64,000 bases of DNA from contig CAZDWC010000002.1 of NCBI GenBank assembly GCA_964509075.1, forward strand, positions 124,001-188,000, given 5' to 3'. The position numbers and the translations under genes were made by a program. This stretch comes from UBA7239 sp964509075 (GTDB lineage: Bacteria > Pseudomonadota > Gammaproteobacteria > Pseudomonadales > UBA7239). The notes under the pieces are model-generated. The model did not search any database. It was given only the letters and a program-made list of their open reading frames with translations, and was not told where the DNA came from. Numbering within the stretch: position 1 is the first letter of the stretch; each line of letters opens with the position of its first letter. Positions 9,244 through 17,353 of this stretch are shown here, one piece after another.

Positions 9244-9285
9244 TGCGCACCCTTGAAACCCCATACGCCAGCCCTCGCGCCGCCC

Positions 9286-9996
9286 ATGAGCAGCTCCCCT
9301 GTCATTGCCACCAGCACCAACAACAGCGCCAGCCTTTCGCTGGCCGCCATTGCCGAGCTCAACAAAGCCTATCAACCGCTGGACTTCGAGGCGCGCATTC
9401 GTCGCATCTACACTGATTTTGCCCCGGAAAAAATCCTCGTCACTTCGTCGTTCGCCGCCACGTCTGCGTACTTCCTGCACATCATTTCACGCATTCGCCC
9501 GGAACAAATCGTCCACTTCATCGACACCGGCTACCACTTCCCTGAAACACTCGCCTACCGCGATTACCTGGGAAAACTGTTCAACCTCAGGATCGAGGAT
9601 CTGAAACCGGACGAGTACCAGCACCGTTACAGCGAACAGGAAAAACTCTACGAGACCGATCCTGATTTCTGCTGTTCGATCAACAAGGTGCAGCCGCTGG
9701 ACAACATCAAGGACAATTATCAGGTCTGGGTTTCCAGCCTGATGCGTTGGGACACCGACCATCGCGCCGAGCTCGACATTTTTGAAGAGCGCCACGGCAT
9801 CATCAAGTTCAACCCGATGATCGATGTCACCCGCGAAGAACGCGATGCCTATATTGCGCAGTACCAGCTGCCCTTCCACCCACTGGTTGCCAAGGGCTAC
9901 TCCTCCATCGGCTGCTCGCATTGCACCGTGCCAGGCGAAGGCCGCAAAGGGCGCTGGGTGGGCAAGCCGAAGACCGAGTGCGGGCTGCATCTCTAG
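9286..9996 (+). CDS. cysH: Assimilatory APS reductase (Fe-S type CysH)
   Basis: Reduces adenylyl sulfate to sulfite with thioredoxin in sulfate assimilation. The 236-residue product (from ATG 9286) has the PP-loop-like nucleotide fold (EKILVTSSFAATSAYFLHII) and the catalytic C-terminal ECGLHL (Cys232). It also has the paired cysteines Cys129-Cys130 and the CXXC at Cys210/Cys213. These four cysteines bind a [4Fe-4S] cluster in APS reductases and are absent from E. coli PAPS reductase, so APS is the predicted substrate. An in-frame TTG at 9253 could add 11 residues. The gene stands alone, with no other cys genes nearby. Confidence 0.9.
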   Translation: MSSSPVIATSTNNSASLSLAAIAELNKAYQPLDFEARIRRIYTDFAPEKILVTSSFAATSAYFLHIISRIRPEQIVHFIDTGYHFPETLAYRDYLGKLFNLRIEDLKPDEYQHRYSEQEKLYETDPDFCCSINKVQPLDNIKDNYQVWVSSLMRWDTDHRAELDIFEERHGIIKFNPMIDVTREERDAYIAQYQLPFHPLVAKGYSSIGCSHCTVPGEGRKGRWVGKPKTECGLHL

Positions 9997-10068
9997 GATC
10001 GGAACGACGCAATGGCTTGTTCAGGACTATGCTTGGGGTAACAGAAAGCGCGTTTCCCCAGGACATCC

Positions 10069-12051
10069 ATGTCATCTGCCATACAAGCCCCCCTCAGCGG
10101 GCGCACACTGAAACAGCAACTGCACGAAGAGGGCCCTCTACCCTCTCCTCAAGCCGCGCGCATTACCGCCGACGTGCTCGATGCACTGAGCCGCATTCAT
10201 GCACGCGGCGAATGGCACGGTGACATTCACAGTGGAAACATTCTGCTAACCCAAAACCAGCAAACACTATTACTGACTGCAAACGCACTGCCAACAGAAC
10301 AATCACCGGCATCCGACATATTGGCCGTCGGCAACCTGCTACTGGACATGCTCTGCGGAGAAAAAAGTCGTGACACGCCAACTGGCGAATGGCTGACACA
10401 GCATACCGACGCCGACGAAACTCTGGCAACCATCATTCTCAAGGCCAGCTGCCCCAACGCCGAACTGCGCTATCCCGACGCAAACAGCATGCGAACGGCG
10501 CTGCTGCAGTATTTGGATGCCACACAGTTCCCGCTTGCTGAAAGCCGCAACACTCACAGCACACTCGATTTCCTGTTGCGTCGCATGCGCAGCAAAAGTG
10601 ACTTTCCTGCGCTTTCCGGCATCATCAGTGAAATCAACCACTGTGTGAGCGATGAGATGGAAAGCACCAACAAGATTGCACAGGTCATTTTGCAGGACTT
10701 CGCACTCACCAACAAAATTATCAAACTGGTCAACACCGTTGCCTATCGTCGCTTTGGCGGCGATATCAACACCATTTCCAAAGCCGTCGGCATTCTCGGC
10801 CTGGAGACTATACGCAACATCGCCATGACACTGGTACTGCTGAATTTCCTGCAGAACAAGGCACAAGCACAAGACCTCAAAGACGAAGCCATCAGTGCAT
10901 TTCTTGCCGGCTTGATCGCAGCACAGATCACTAACGACAAACGCGCTGGCGCCGCTGAGGAAGCCATGATCTGCGCCATGTTTCACAACCTCGGACGCAT
11001 GCTGGCCAAATTCTATTTTTTTGAAGAAAGCCGGGAGATCAACCGTTTGATGCAAGACCAGCATCTCAGCGAACACTGCGCGTCACAAAAAATCCTCGGT
11101 ATTTCGTACAACGAACTTGGAGCCGGTGTCGCCGGAAGCTGGGGGCTACCACCACTGCTAATCTCTGGCATGGAGAACATTCACGAAAGACGCATTGGCA
11201 AACCCAACAACAAAGACGATCAACTTCGCATCACAGCCAATCTTGCCAATGAATTATGCACACTCGCCACACACACAGAAAAAAACCAAAAAAACCAAGT
11301 AATACAACAATTAATTACACGCTATGCCGCAAGCTCCCCACCTTCAGAAAAATCACTATCGCTCGCACTGGAGGCAAGCCTTATAGAATTATCTAGCCGT
11401 GCAGGCGCCATAGGCATGGAAACCAGCGGCAGCCCCCTGCTCAAAAAAGTCCGATCATGGTGCGGACACGTCGAACTAGAAACCCCACTACCAGAAGAGA
11501 CAAGCACCTCCACCTGCACAAACGAGGCAATGCAACACCAACAAGAAAACACGCTCAATGCAGGCATACAAGATGTCATCAGCACACTCGCCAGCGATTA
11601 CCTACTCAACGACGTTCTGCAAATGATACTGGAAACCATGTACCGCGGATTAAGTTTCCAGCGCACGCTCGTTATGATCCGCGATAACAAAAAAGACATG
11701 ATGAGCGCCCGCTTTGGTTTTGGTGACAACATCAGCAGCACCATACCCAACTTCCACTTTCCCTTAGCATTTACTGCAGATGTATTTCATATTGCCATTG
11801 AAAAAGGCCTAGACATCTGGATCGATGACGTCTCAGCCAGCAACATTGCCGACAAAATTCCTGACTGGTTCCACAAAACTATCGACACAAAAAGCTTTTT
11901 GCTTCTCCCTATCATGGTCAACAAAAAGGCTATAGGCCTGATTTACGCGGACACTGCAAAATCCCAAACTTTAAAACTTACCGACACACAACTCGCTCTA
12001 CTGCGGACTCTGCGCAACCAGGCCGTCATCGCCATTAAGCAAAAAACCTGA
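10069..12051 (+). CDS. Kinase-remnant/HDOD/GAF multidomain signalling protein
   Basis: A 660-residue cytoplasmic protein with three parts. Residues 10-150 resemble only the C-lobe of a Hanks-type kinase. A catalytic-loop-like HGDIHSGNILL (residues 50-60) keeps the Asp and Asn, but there is no glycine-rich loop, no VAIK lysine and no clear DFG or APE. Residues about 165-375 form an HDOD domain (DFALTNKIIKLVNTVAYR, FHNLGRMLAKF), a class tied to cyclic-di-GMP or stress signalling. Residues about 505-655 look like a GAF sensor domain. The second half is visibly A/C-rich with poly-A runs (around 11278-11320), unlike its neighbours. Phosphotransfer activity is doubtful and the biological role is unknown. 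Confidence 0.8.
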   Translation: MSSAIQAPLSGRTLKQQLHEEGPLPSPQAARITADVLDALSRIHARGEWHGDIHSGNILLTQNQQTLLLTANALPTEQSPASDILAVGNLLLDMLCGEKSRDTPTGEWLTQHTDADETLATIILKASCPNAELRYPDANSMRTALLQYLDATQFPLAESRNTHSTLDFLLRRMRSKSDFPALSGIISEINHCVSDEMESTNKIAQVILQDFALTNKIIKLVNTVAYRRFGGDINTISKAVGILGLETIRNIAMTLVLLNFLQNKAQAQDLKDEAISAFLAGLIAAQITNDKRAGAAEEAMICAMFHNLGRMLAKFYFFEESREINRLMQDQHLSEHCASQKILGISYNELGAGVAGSWGLPPLLISGMENIHERRIGKPNNKDDQLRITANLANELCTLATHTEKNQKNQVIQQLITRYAASSPPSEKSLSLALEASLIELSSRAGAIGMETSGSPLLKKVRSWCGHVELETPLPEETSTSTCTNEAMQHQQENTLNAGIQDVISTLASDYLLNDVLQMILETMYRGLSFQRTLVMIRDNKKDMMSARFGFGDNISSTIPNFHFPLAFTADVFHIAIEKGLDIWIDDVSASNIADKIPDWFHKTIDTKSFLLLPIMVNKKAIGLIYADTAKSQTLKLTDTQLALLRTLRNQAVIAIKQKT

Positions 12052-12056
12052 ACACA

Positions 12057-13391
12057 TTACCGCACCAGCTCACCACGCATGGAATTGACCAGCGACTCGC
12101 GGATCACCACATCGGCAAACTGACCGATCAAAGCGGTATCGCTCGAAGTGAAATTCACTACGCGATTGTTTTCCGTTCGCCCCTGCAACTGACCCGGGTT
12201 CTTGCGCGAAAAACCACTGACCAGAATGCGCTGTGTCGTGCCCACCATTTTCCTGCCAATTAACTGCGCGTTGTTGAAAATGCGCTGCTGCAGAATCGCC
12301 AGACGCTCTTTCTTGACGGATTCCGGCGTATCGTCCGGCAAATTTGCCGCCGGCGTGCCGGGGCGAGCGCTGTAGACAAAACTGTAAGAAGTATCAAAAC
12401 CGATATCGTCGATCAGTTTCATAGTCAACGCAAAATCGGCATCGCTTTCGCCGGGAAAACCGACAATAAAATCGGACGAGATACTGATATCCGGGCGGAT
12501 CTGCCGCAGGCGACGGATTTTCGATTTGTATTCGATGGCGGTATGCCCGCGTTTCATCGCGGCCAGTATGCGGTCAGAGCCGTGTTGCACCGGCAAATGC
12601 AGATGACTGACCAGCTCGGGAATTTCCGCATAGACATCAATCAATGCATCGGTGAATTCCAGCGGGTGTGACGTGGTGTAGCGAATACGATCTATGCCGT
12701 CGATAGCCGCCACGCAGTGCAACAACTCGGGAAAATCGGCTGTGCTGCCATCTGGACGCAAGCCGCGCCAGGCATTGACGTTCTGGCCCAGCAGATTCAC
12801 TTCGCGCACACCTTGTGCAGCGAGGTGCGCGATTTCCACCAGCACATCGGTCAGCGGCCGGCTCACTTCCTCACCGCGCGTGTAAGGCACGACGCAGAAC
12901 GTGCAGTATTTGTTGCAGCCTTCCATGATCGACACAAAGGCGGATACACCGTCGGCTTCCGGCAAGGGCAGGTGATCAAATTTTTCGATTTCCGGAAAGC
13001 TGATATCGACCACCGCCGTTTTCTGCTCACTCTGCGCGCGGCGCTCTTCGATCATTTCCGGCAGGCGATGCAAGGTTTGTGGGCCGAACACCAGATCAAC
13101 AAACGGCGCACGATCGGCAATCGCCGCGCCTTCCTGGCTGGCGACACAGCCACCGACACCGATGATCAGATCCGGACGCTGCTTTTTCAGTTTTTTCCAG
13201 CGTCCCAACTGGTGAAAAACTTTTTCCTGCGCCTTTTCGCGTATCGAACAGGTGTTGAGCAGGATGACATCGGCCTCGGCCGGATCTTCGGTCAGCTGCA
13301 GGTCGTGGCTTTCCGACAGCAATTGTCCCATGCGGCTGGAATCGTACTCGTTCATCTGGCAGCCGTGGGTTTCAATATAGAGTTTGCTCAT
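12057..13391 (-). CDS. miaB: tRNA-2-methylthio-N6-dimethylallyladenosine synthase MiaB
   Basis: Radical SAM methylthiotransferase that converts i6A37 to ms2i6A37 in tRNA. The 444-residue product has the N-terminal UPF0004 domain (KLYIETHGCQMNEYDSSRM; LNTCSIREKAQEK; GVGGCVASQEG, giving the three cysteines of the auxiliary cluster). The radical SAM motif is MEGCNKYCTFCVVPYTRG, and a C-terminal TRAM domain follows. The ATG at 13391 fits the family N-terminus, and an in-frame extension to 13475 has no family support. It is transcribed toward the HDOD/GAF gene, with a five-base gap between the stops. Confidence 0.97.
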   Translation of the reverse strand: MSKLYIETHGCQMNEYDSSRMGQLLSESHDLQLTEDPAEADVILLNTCSIREKAQEKVFHQLGRWKKLKKQRPDLIIGVGGCVASQEGAAIADRAPFVDLVFGPQTLHRLPEMIEERRAQSEQKTAVVDISFPEIEKFDHLPLPEADGVSAFVSIMEGCNKYCTFCVVPYTRGEEVSRPLTDVLVEIAHLAAQGVREVNLLGQNVNAWRGLRPDGSTADFPELLHCVAAIDGIDRIRYTTSHPLEFTDALIDVYAEIPELVSHLHLPVQHGSDRILAAMKRGHTAIEYKSKIRRLRQIRPDISISSDFIVGFPGESDADFALTMKLIDDIGFDTSYSFVYSARPGTPAANLPDDTPESVKKERLAILQQRIFNNAQLIGRKMVGTTQRILVSGFSRKNPGQLQGRTENNRVVNFTSSDTALIGQFADVVIRESLVNSMRGELVR

Positions 13392-13492
13392 GGGCGGGCC
13401 ATCACGCGGGCAGGTCGGTGGAGGGCGGCCATTATACAGACAGGCGCGCTCTGGTATCCTAGCCGCCCGTTTCATCCCTCCCCCCGAGCAGT

Positions 13493-13828
13493 ATGGCCAA
13501 GCAAGCGCTCTACAAAGTCGTTTTCGTCAACCAGAATCAGGTCTATGAACTGTACGCCCGCCAGATCTTCCAGAGCGATCTCTACGGCTTCATCGAGATC
13601 GAGGATTACGTGTTCGGCGAGAAGTCGGCAATGATCGTCGACCCGGCAGAAGAGAAACTGAAAACAGAATTTGCCGACGTCAAGCGCAGCTTCATCCCCC
13701 TACACGCCATTGTCCGCATTGATGAAGTCGAAAAAGAAGGCCCGGTGCGCATGACCGAGGTGAAAAGCGGCTCCAACATCACACATTTTCCGTTTCCGCC
13801 GGCTCCGCGTCCGGCGCCGGGCGAGTGA
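13493..13828 (+). CDS. DUF1820 family protein
   Basis: A 111-residue soluble protein matching the DUF1820 family of gammaproteobacteria, beginning AKQALYKVVFVNQNQVYELYA and containing FGEKSAMIVDPAEEKLK. There are no transmembrane segments or catalytic motifs, and the C-terminus is Pro-rich (FPFPPAPRPAPGE). The function of the family is not known to me. It is divergent from miaB. It directly precedes mreC, whose ribosome-binding site overlaps the stop codon of this gene, so the two are likely co-translated. This is the position where mreB would normally be. Confidence 0.85.
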   Translation: MAKQALYKVVFVNQNQVYELYARQIFQSDLYGFIEIEDYVFGEKSAMIVDPAEEKLKTEFADVKRSFIPLHAIVRIDEVEKEGPVRMTEVKSGSNITHFPFPPAPRPAPGE

Positions 13829-13838
13829 GGACAGCCCT

Positions 13839-14735
13839 ATCAAACCGATATTCAGCCAAGGCCCTTCGGCAGCGTCGCGACTGCTGTTGCCAGCATTGCT
13901 GGCCGTGCTACTGCTGGGCACCGGCTTTTATCGCCCAGAACTGCTGGGCGGCTTGCGCAGCGCCCTCGCCGACTGGTCGGCGCGCCCCCTGTACTGGCTG
14001 ATCGACGCTCCGCACGATGCGTGGACGTGGAGCGCAGAACAACTGAGCAGCCGCGATGCCCTGCAGGAACGCAATCGCGCGCTGGAACATGAAAATCTGA
14101 TCCTGCAACAGAAAGTGCTGCGCATGGCGGCCTTGATGGCTGAAAACTCGCGACTGAAAGAACTGCTCAACTCGACTGAACTGGTGGACGATTCCGTACT
14201 GGTCGCCGAGCTGCTGGGGGTCTCGCCTGACCCCGCCCGTCAGGAAATGCTCATTCACCGCGGCCAGGCCGACAAGGTGTTTGAAGGTCAGCCGGTGCTG
14301 GATGCCTATGGCCTGGTCGGCAGCGTAATCGAAGTCTCCGAGCACACGGCGCGCGTGCTGATGATCACCGACGCCACCAATGCCGTGCCAGTGCAGGTCA
14401 ACCGCAACGGCGTGCGTGGCATCGCCGAAGGCAGCGGCAGACCAGACGAACTTTATATCCGCAATCTGGTGCCAACCACGGACATACAGGAAGGCGATCT
14501 CATCGTCAGCTCCGGCCTCGGCGGCCGCTATCCGCCGGGTTACCCTGTGGGACAAGTAGTAAAAATCCAGTACGACGGTGCCGATCCGTTCCTGCGTGTG
14601 CAGATTCGGCCGACAGCCCAACTCGATCGCAGCAGCCAACTGCTGGTGGTTTTCCGGCCGGAAGCGCGCATCCCGCTGCTGTCACCGCCCCCCGCAACGC
14701 CAGCTGCCGGAACCAGCAATGCCACTCAACCCTGA
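13839..14735 (+). CDS. mreC: Rod shape-determining protein MreC, apparent ATC start
   Basis: Bitopic scaffold of the elongasome. It has an N-terminal transmembrane helix, a coiled coil (about residues 70-115; ERNRALEHENLILQQKV) and a periplasmic beta domain (VQVNRNGVRGIAEGSG; LIVSSGLGGRYPPGYPVG). The first conventional start is TTG 13887, which would cut off the conserved N-terminus. The frame upstream reads (I)KPIFSQGPSAASRLLL, aligning residue for residue with E. coli MKPIFSRGPS if ATC 13839 is the initiator. GAGGA at 13827-13831 is seven bases before that ATC, an ideal spacing. No ATG, GTG, TTG or CTG lies between the upstream in-frame stop and this point. Predicted length is 298 residues. 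Confidence 0.88.
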   Translation: MKPIFSQGPSAASRLLLPALLAVLLLGTGFYRPELLGGLRSALADWSARPLYWLIDAPHDAWTWSAEQLSSRDALQERNRALEHENLILQQKVLRMAALMAENSRLKELLNSTELVDDSVLVAELLGVSPDPARQEMLIHRGQADKVFEGQPVLDAYGLVGSVIEVSEHTARVLMITDATNAVPVQVNRNGVRGIAEGSGRPDELYIRNLVPTTDIQEGDLIVSSGLGGRYPPGYPVGQVVKIQYDGADPFLRVQIRPTAQLDRSSQLLVVFRPEARIPLLSPPPATPAAGTSNATQP

Positions 14736-15219
14736 CCGCTACTGGTGGCTGGTGCCACTCAGCCTGCTGGCCGCTTTTATCTGGCAGGGCTGGACACTGC
14801 CCGGCCAGCAGCGACTGTGGGCGCCGGACGCCATCCTGCTCGCCAGCATCTACTGGATACTGCGTCGCCCTCACCGTTTCGGCAGCGGCACGGCCTTCCT
14901 GATCGGCCTGTTTCGCGATGCACTGGAAGGTAGCATGCTCGGCCAGCACGCACTGTCACTGGTGGTGGTGAGCTATTTCGTGCTGCTGTTCCACCAGCGC
15001 CTGCGCATGTTGGCGGTGTGGCAACAGATGCTGGCCGTGGGCGCACTTGCTGTCATCTATCTCATGGTCGGCAACTGGGTACAGCTGCTGAATCATCGCG
15101 ACAGCCCGACCCTGATTTTCCTGCTGCCCGCACTGGCCACCGCCCTCGGTTGGCCGGTCTGTTATCTATTGTTGCGCTGGCTGGAACATGGCCGCTCGAC
15201 AAAACCCGCACGCGCCTGA
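14719..15219 (+). CDS. mreD: Rod shape-determining protein MreD
   Basis: Polytopic inner-membrane component of the Rod/elongasome complex. From the ATG at 14719 it is 166 residues with about five transmembrane helices (for example YWWLVPLSLLAAFIW and LSLVVVSYFVLLFHQ), the size of the MreD family. It overlaps the mreC end by 17 bases, which supports coupling. A longer in-frame start inside mreC (14578) gives a low-complexity, non-membrane extension and is rejected. maf and rng follow, as in Pseudomonas and E. coli. Confidence 0.92.
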   Translation: MPLNPDRYWWLVPLSLLAAFIWQGWTLPGQQRLWAPDAILLASIYWILRRPHRFGSGTAFLIGLFRDALEGSMLGQHALSLVVVSYFVLLFHQRLRMLAVWQQMLAVGALAVIYLMVGNWVQLLNHRDSPTLIFLLPALATALGWPVCYLLLRWLEHGRSTKPARA

Positions 15220-15228
15220 ATCGCCGAC

Positions 15229-15813
15229 ATGCCGCTTCTTTACCTCGCTTCTGCCTCACCGCGCCGCGCCGAATTACTGCGGCAAATCGGCATCGACTTT
15301 GAAGTCTGTTCTGTGGATATCGACGAAAGCTGGCCGTCCGGCGAACCGCTGGCCCAGTACGTGGCCCGCCTCGCGCAAGCCAAGGCACTGCATGCAGCCC
15401 GGCAGTTGCCGGCCAACACTGTGATTCTGGCCGCCGACACCGCCGGTCAGTGCAACAGCAAACCTCTGGTCAAACCTGTGGACAAGGCGGATGCCATACA
15501 GATGCTGAAAAGTATGAGTGGGCAGGCACACACCGTCAGCACCGCCATCAGCGTCTGCCAGAACACGCGCGTGGAAACACGCGTCATCAGCAGCGAAGTC
15601 TTTTTTCGCCCGATCAGCGCAGCCGAGATCGACGCCTACTGGGCCAGTGGTGAACCACAGGACAAGGCCGGCAGCTACGCCATACAGGGCAAGGGAGCCA
15701 TTTTTGTCGAACGCCTGTCCGGCAGTTATAGTGCCGTCGTCGGCCTGCCATTGTGTGAAACTGCCGCATTGCTCGCCGACTTCGGCGTCCCCTGCTGGCA
15801 AACCGCACCATAA
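15229..15813 (+). CDS. maf: Maf-like nucleoside triphosphate pyrophosphatase
   Basis: Maf/YhdE family house-cleaning pyrophosphatase acting on non-canonical or m5U/dTTP-type nucleotides. The 194-residue product has the family start LYLASASPRRAELLRQIGI, the substrate-binding region with catalytic Asp70 (ILAADT) and the C-terminal AGSYAIQGKGAIFVERLSGSYSAVVGLPL. The central motif is unusual. Where most members have ADTVVVLDGxILGKP, this protein reads ADTAGQCNSKPLVKP, losing the glycine before KP. The fold looks intact, so altered specificity is possible. It lies in the mreCD-maf-rng cluster. Confidence 0.9.
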   Translation: MPLLYLASASPRRAELLRQIGIDFEVCSVDIDESWPSGEPLAQYVARLAQAKALHAARQLPANTVILAADTAGQCNSKPLVKPVDKADAIQMLKSMSGQAHTVSTAISVCQNTRVETRVISSEVFFRPISAAEIDAYWASGEPQDKAGSYAIQGKGAIFVERLSGSYSAVVGLPLCETAALLADFGVPCWQTAP

Positions 15814-15860
15814 CACTCATACCACAACAACCACGGCATAACGACAGGACTCCAGAACCC

Positions 15861-17339
15861 ATGAGCGAAGAGATACTGATCAACGTCGCACCGATGGAGA
15901 CTCGTGTCGCTGTACTCGACAACGGCGTGCTGCAGGAGGTTTATATCGAGCGCACGGAAAAGCGCGGGCTGGTCGGCAACATTTACAAAGGCAAGGTCGT
16001 GCGCGTACTACCCGGCATGCAAGCGGCATTTGTCGATATCGGCCTCGAACGCGCTGCCTTCATCCACGCCGCCGACATCGCCACGCTCGATGAAAACGGC
16101 ATGGAACGCCACCTCGACAATGTGCCGGATATCCGCGCGCTGGTGCATGAAGGCAAAAGTCTGGTGGTGCAGGTTATCAAGGATCCACTCGGCACCAAGG
16201 GCGCGCGCCTCACCACGCATTTATCCATCTCCTCGCGATTTCTGGTGTACATGCCGTACACCAACCACATCGGCATCTCGCAGAAAATTGAAAGCGAAGA
16301 AGAGCGCTCCCGCCTCACGGCACTGGTGGAGCAATGCCTGCCGCCGGAAGGGCGCGAGCGCGCTGGCGGCTTTATCGTGCGCACCGTTGCCGAAAATGTC
16401 GGTCTGAAGGAAATCCAGGCCGATGCACAATTCCTGCAAAGGCTGTGGAGTGACCTCAAGCCCGGACTCGGTTCGTTTGTGGTGCCGAATGTCATCTACA
16501 ACGATCTGCCGTTGTTCATCCGCACCATGCGCGATGCCGTCAAACCCGGTATCGAGAAAGTACGCATCGATTCGCGCGAAGAGTACGAGCGCCTGCTGCA
16601 TTTCGCTGCCGACTACGAGACCGGCGCGCGCAACATGATCGAGTTCTACGATGGCGAACGCCCTATCTTTGATTTGTACGGTGTGGAAGAGGAAATACAG
16701 AAAGCACTGGAACGCCGCGTCGAGCTGAAATCCGGCGGCTATCTGATCATCGACCAGACTGAAGCGATGACAACCATCGATGTCAACACCGGCGCTTTTG
16801 TCGGCCGACACAATCAGGAAGAAACCATTTTCAAAACCAATCTGGAAGCGGCGAATGCCATCGCGCGCCAACTGCGCCTGCGCAATCTCGGCGGCATCAT
16901 CATCATAGACTTCATCGACATGCAGGATGAAGAGCACCGCCGCCAAGTGCTGCGCGCACTGGAAAAAGCCACGGAAAAAGATCACGCCAAGCTGTCCATC
17001 ACCGGCGTTTCCGAGCTCGGTCTGGTGCAGATGACACGCAAGCGCACGCGCGAAAGCCTGGCGCGTGTATTGTGCGAAACCTGCCCGGCCTGCCAGGGAC
17101 GGGGCATGCTGAAATCCGCAGAATCGGTTTGCTACGAAATCTTTCGTGAAATCCTGCGCGGTGCACGCACTTACGACAGCGCACAACTGCTGGTAATGGC
17201 CTCACAGGAAGTGATCGATCGCCTGCTCGACGAAGACTCTGCCAGCATGGCGGATCTGGAAGAGCTCACGAAAAAAACCATCAAGTTCCAGGTTGAAAGC
17301 ATGTACAACCGCGAGCAGTACGACATCGTACCGCTGTAG
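15861..17339 (+). CDS. rng: Ribonuclease G
   Basis: Endoribonuclease of the RNase E/G family, which in E. coli matures the 5' end of 16S rRNA and degrades some mRNAs. The 492-residue length fits RNase G rather than RNase E, with no C-terminal degradosome arm. Visible elements are the S1 domain near residues 38-120 (RGLVGNIYKGKVVRVLPGMQ), the catalytic DNase I-like part with TTIDVNTGAFVG and IIIIDFIDM, and the zinc-link CPACQGRG at about residue 410. A weak AGGA precedes the ATG. Confidence 0.96.
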   Translation: MSEEILINVAPMETRVAVLDNGVLQEVYIERTEKRGLVGNIYKGKVVRVLPGMQAAFVDIGLERAAFIHAADIATLDENGMERHLDNVPDIRALVHEGKSLVVQVIKDPLGTKGARLTTHLSISSRFLVYMPYTNHIGISQKIESEEERSRLTALVEQCLPPEGRERAGGFIVRTVAENVGLKEIQADAQFLQRLWSDLKPGLGSFVVPNVIYNDLPLFIRTMRDAVKPGIEKVRIDSREEYERLLHFAADYETGARNMIEFYDGERPIFDLYGVEEEIQKALERRVELKSGGYLIIDQTEAMTTIDVNTGAFVGRHNQEETIFKTNLEAANAIARQLRLRNLGGIIIIDFIDMQDEEHRRQVLRALEKATEKDHAKLSITGVSELGLVQMTRKRTRESLARVLCETCPACQGRGMLKSAESVCYEIFREILRGARTYDSAQLLVMASQEVIDRLLDEDSASMADLEELTKKTIKFQVESMYNREQYDIVPL

Positions 17340-17353
17340 GCAACGCTGTCACC

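Noticed and set aside
13839..13889. mreC 5' end as a frameshift or pseudogene
   Set aside because: The reading frame is intact from the conserved N-terminus onward. Only the initiator codon is unusual, so the gene is treated as functional.
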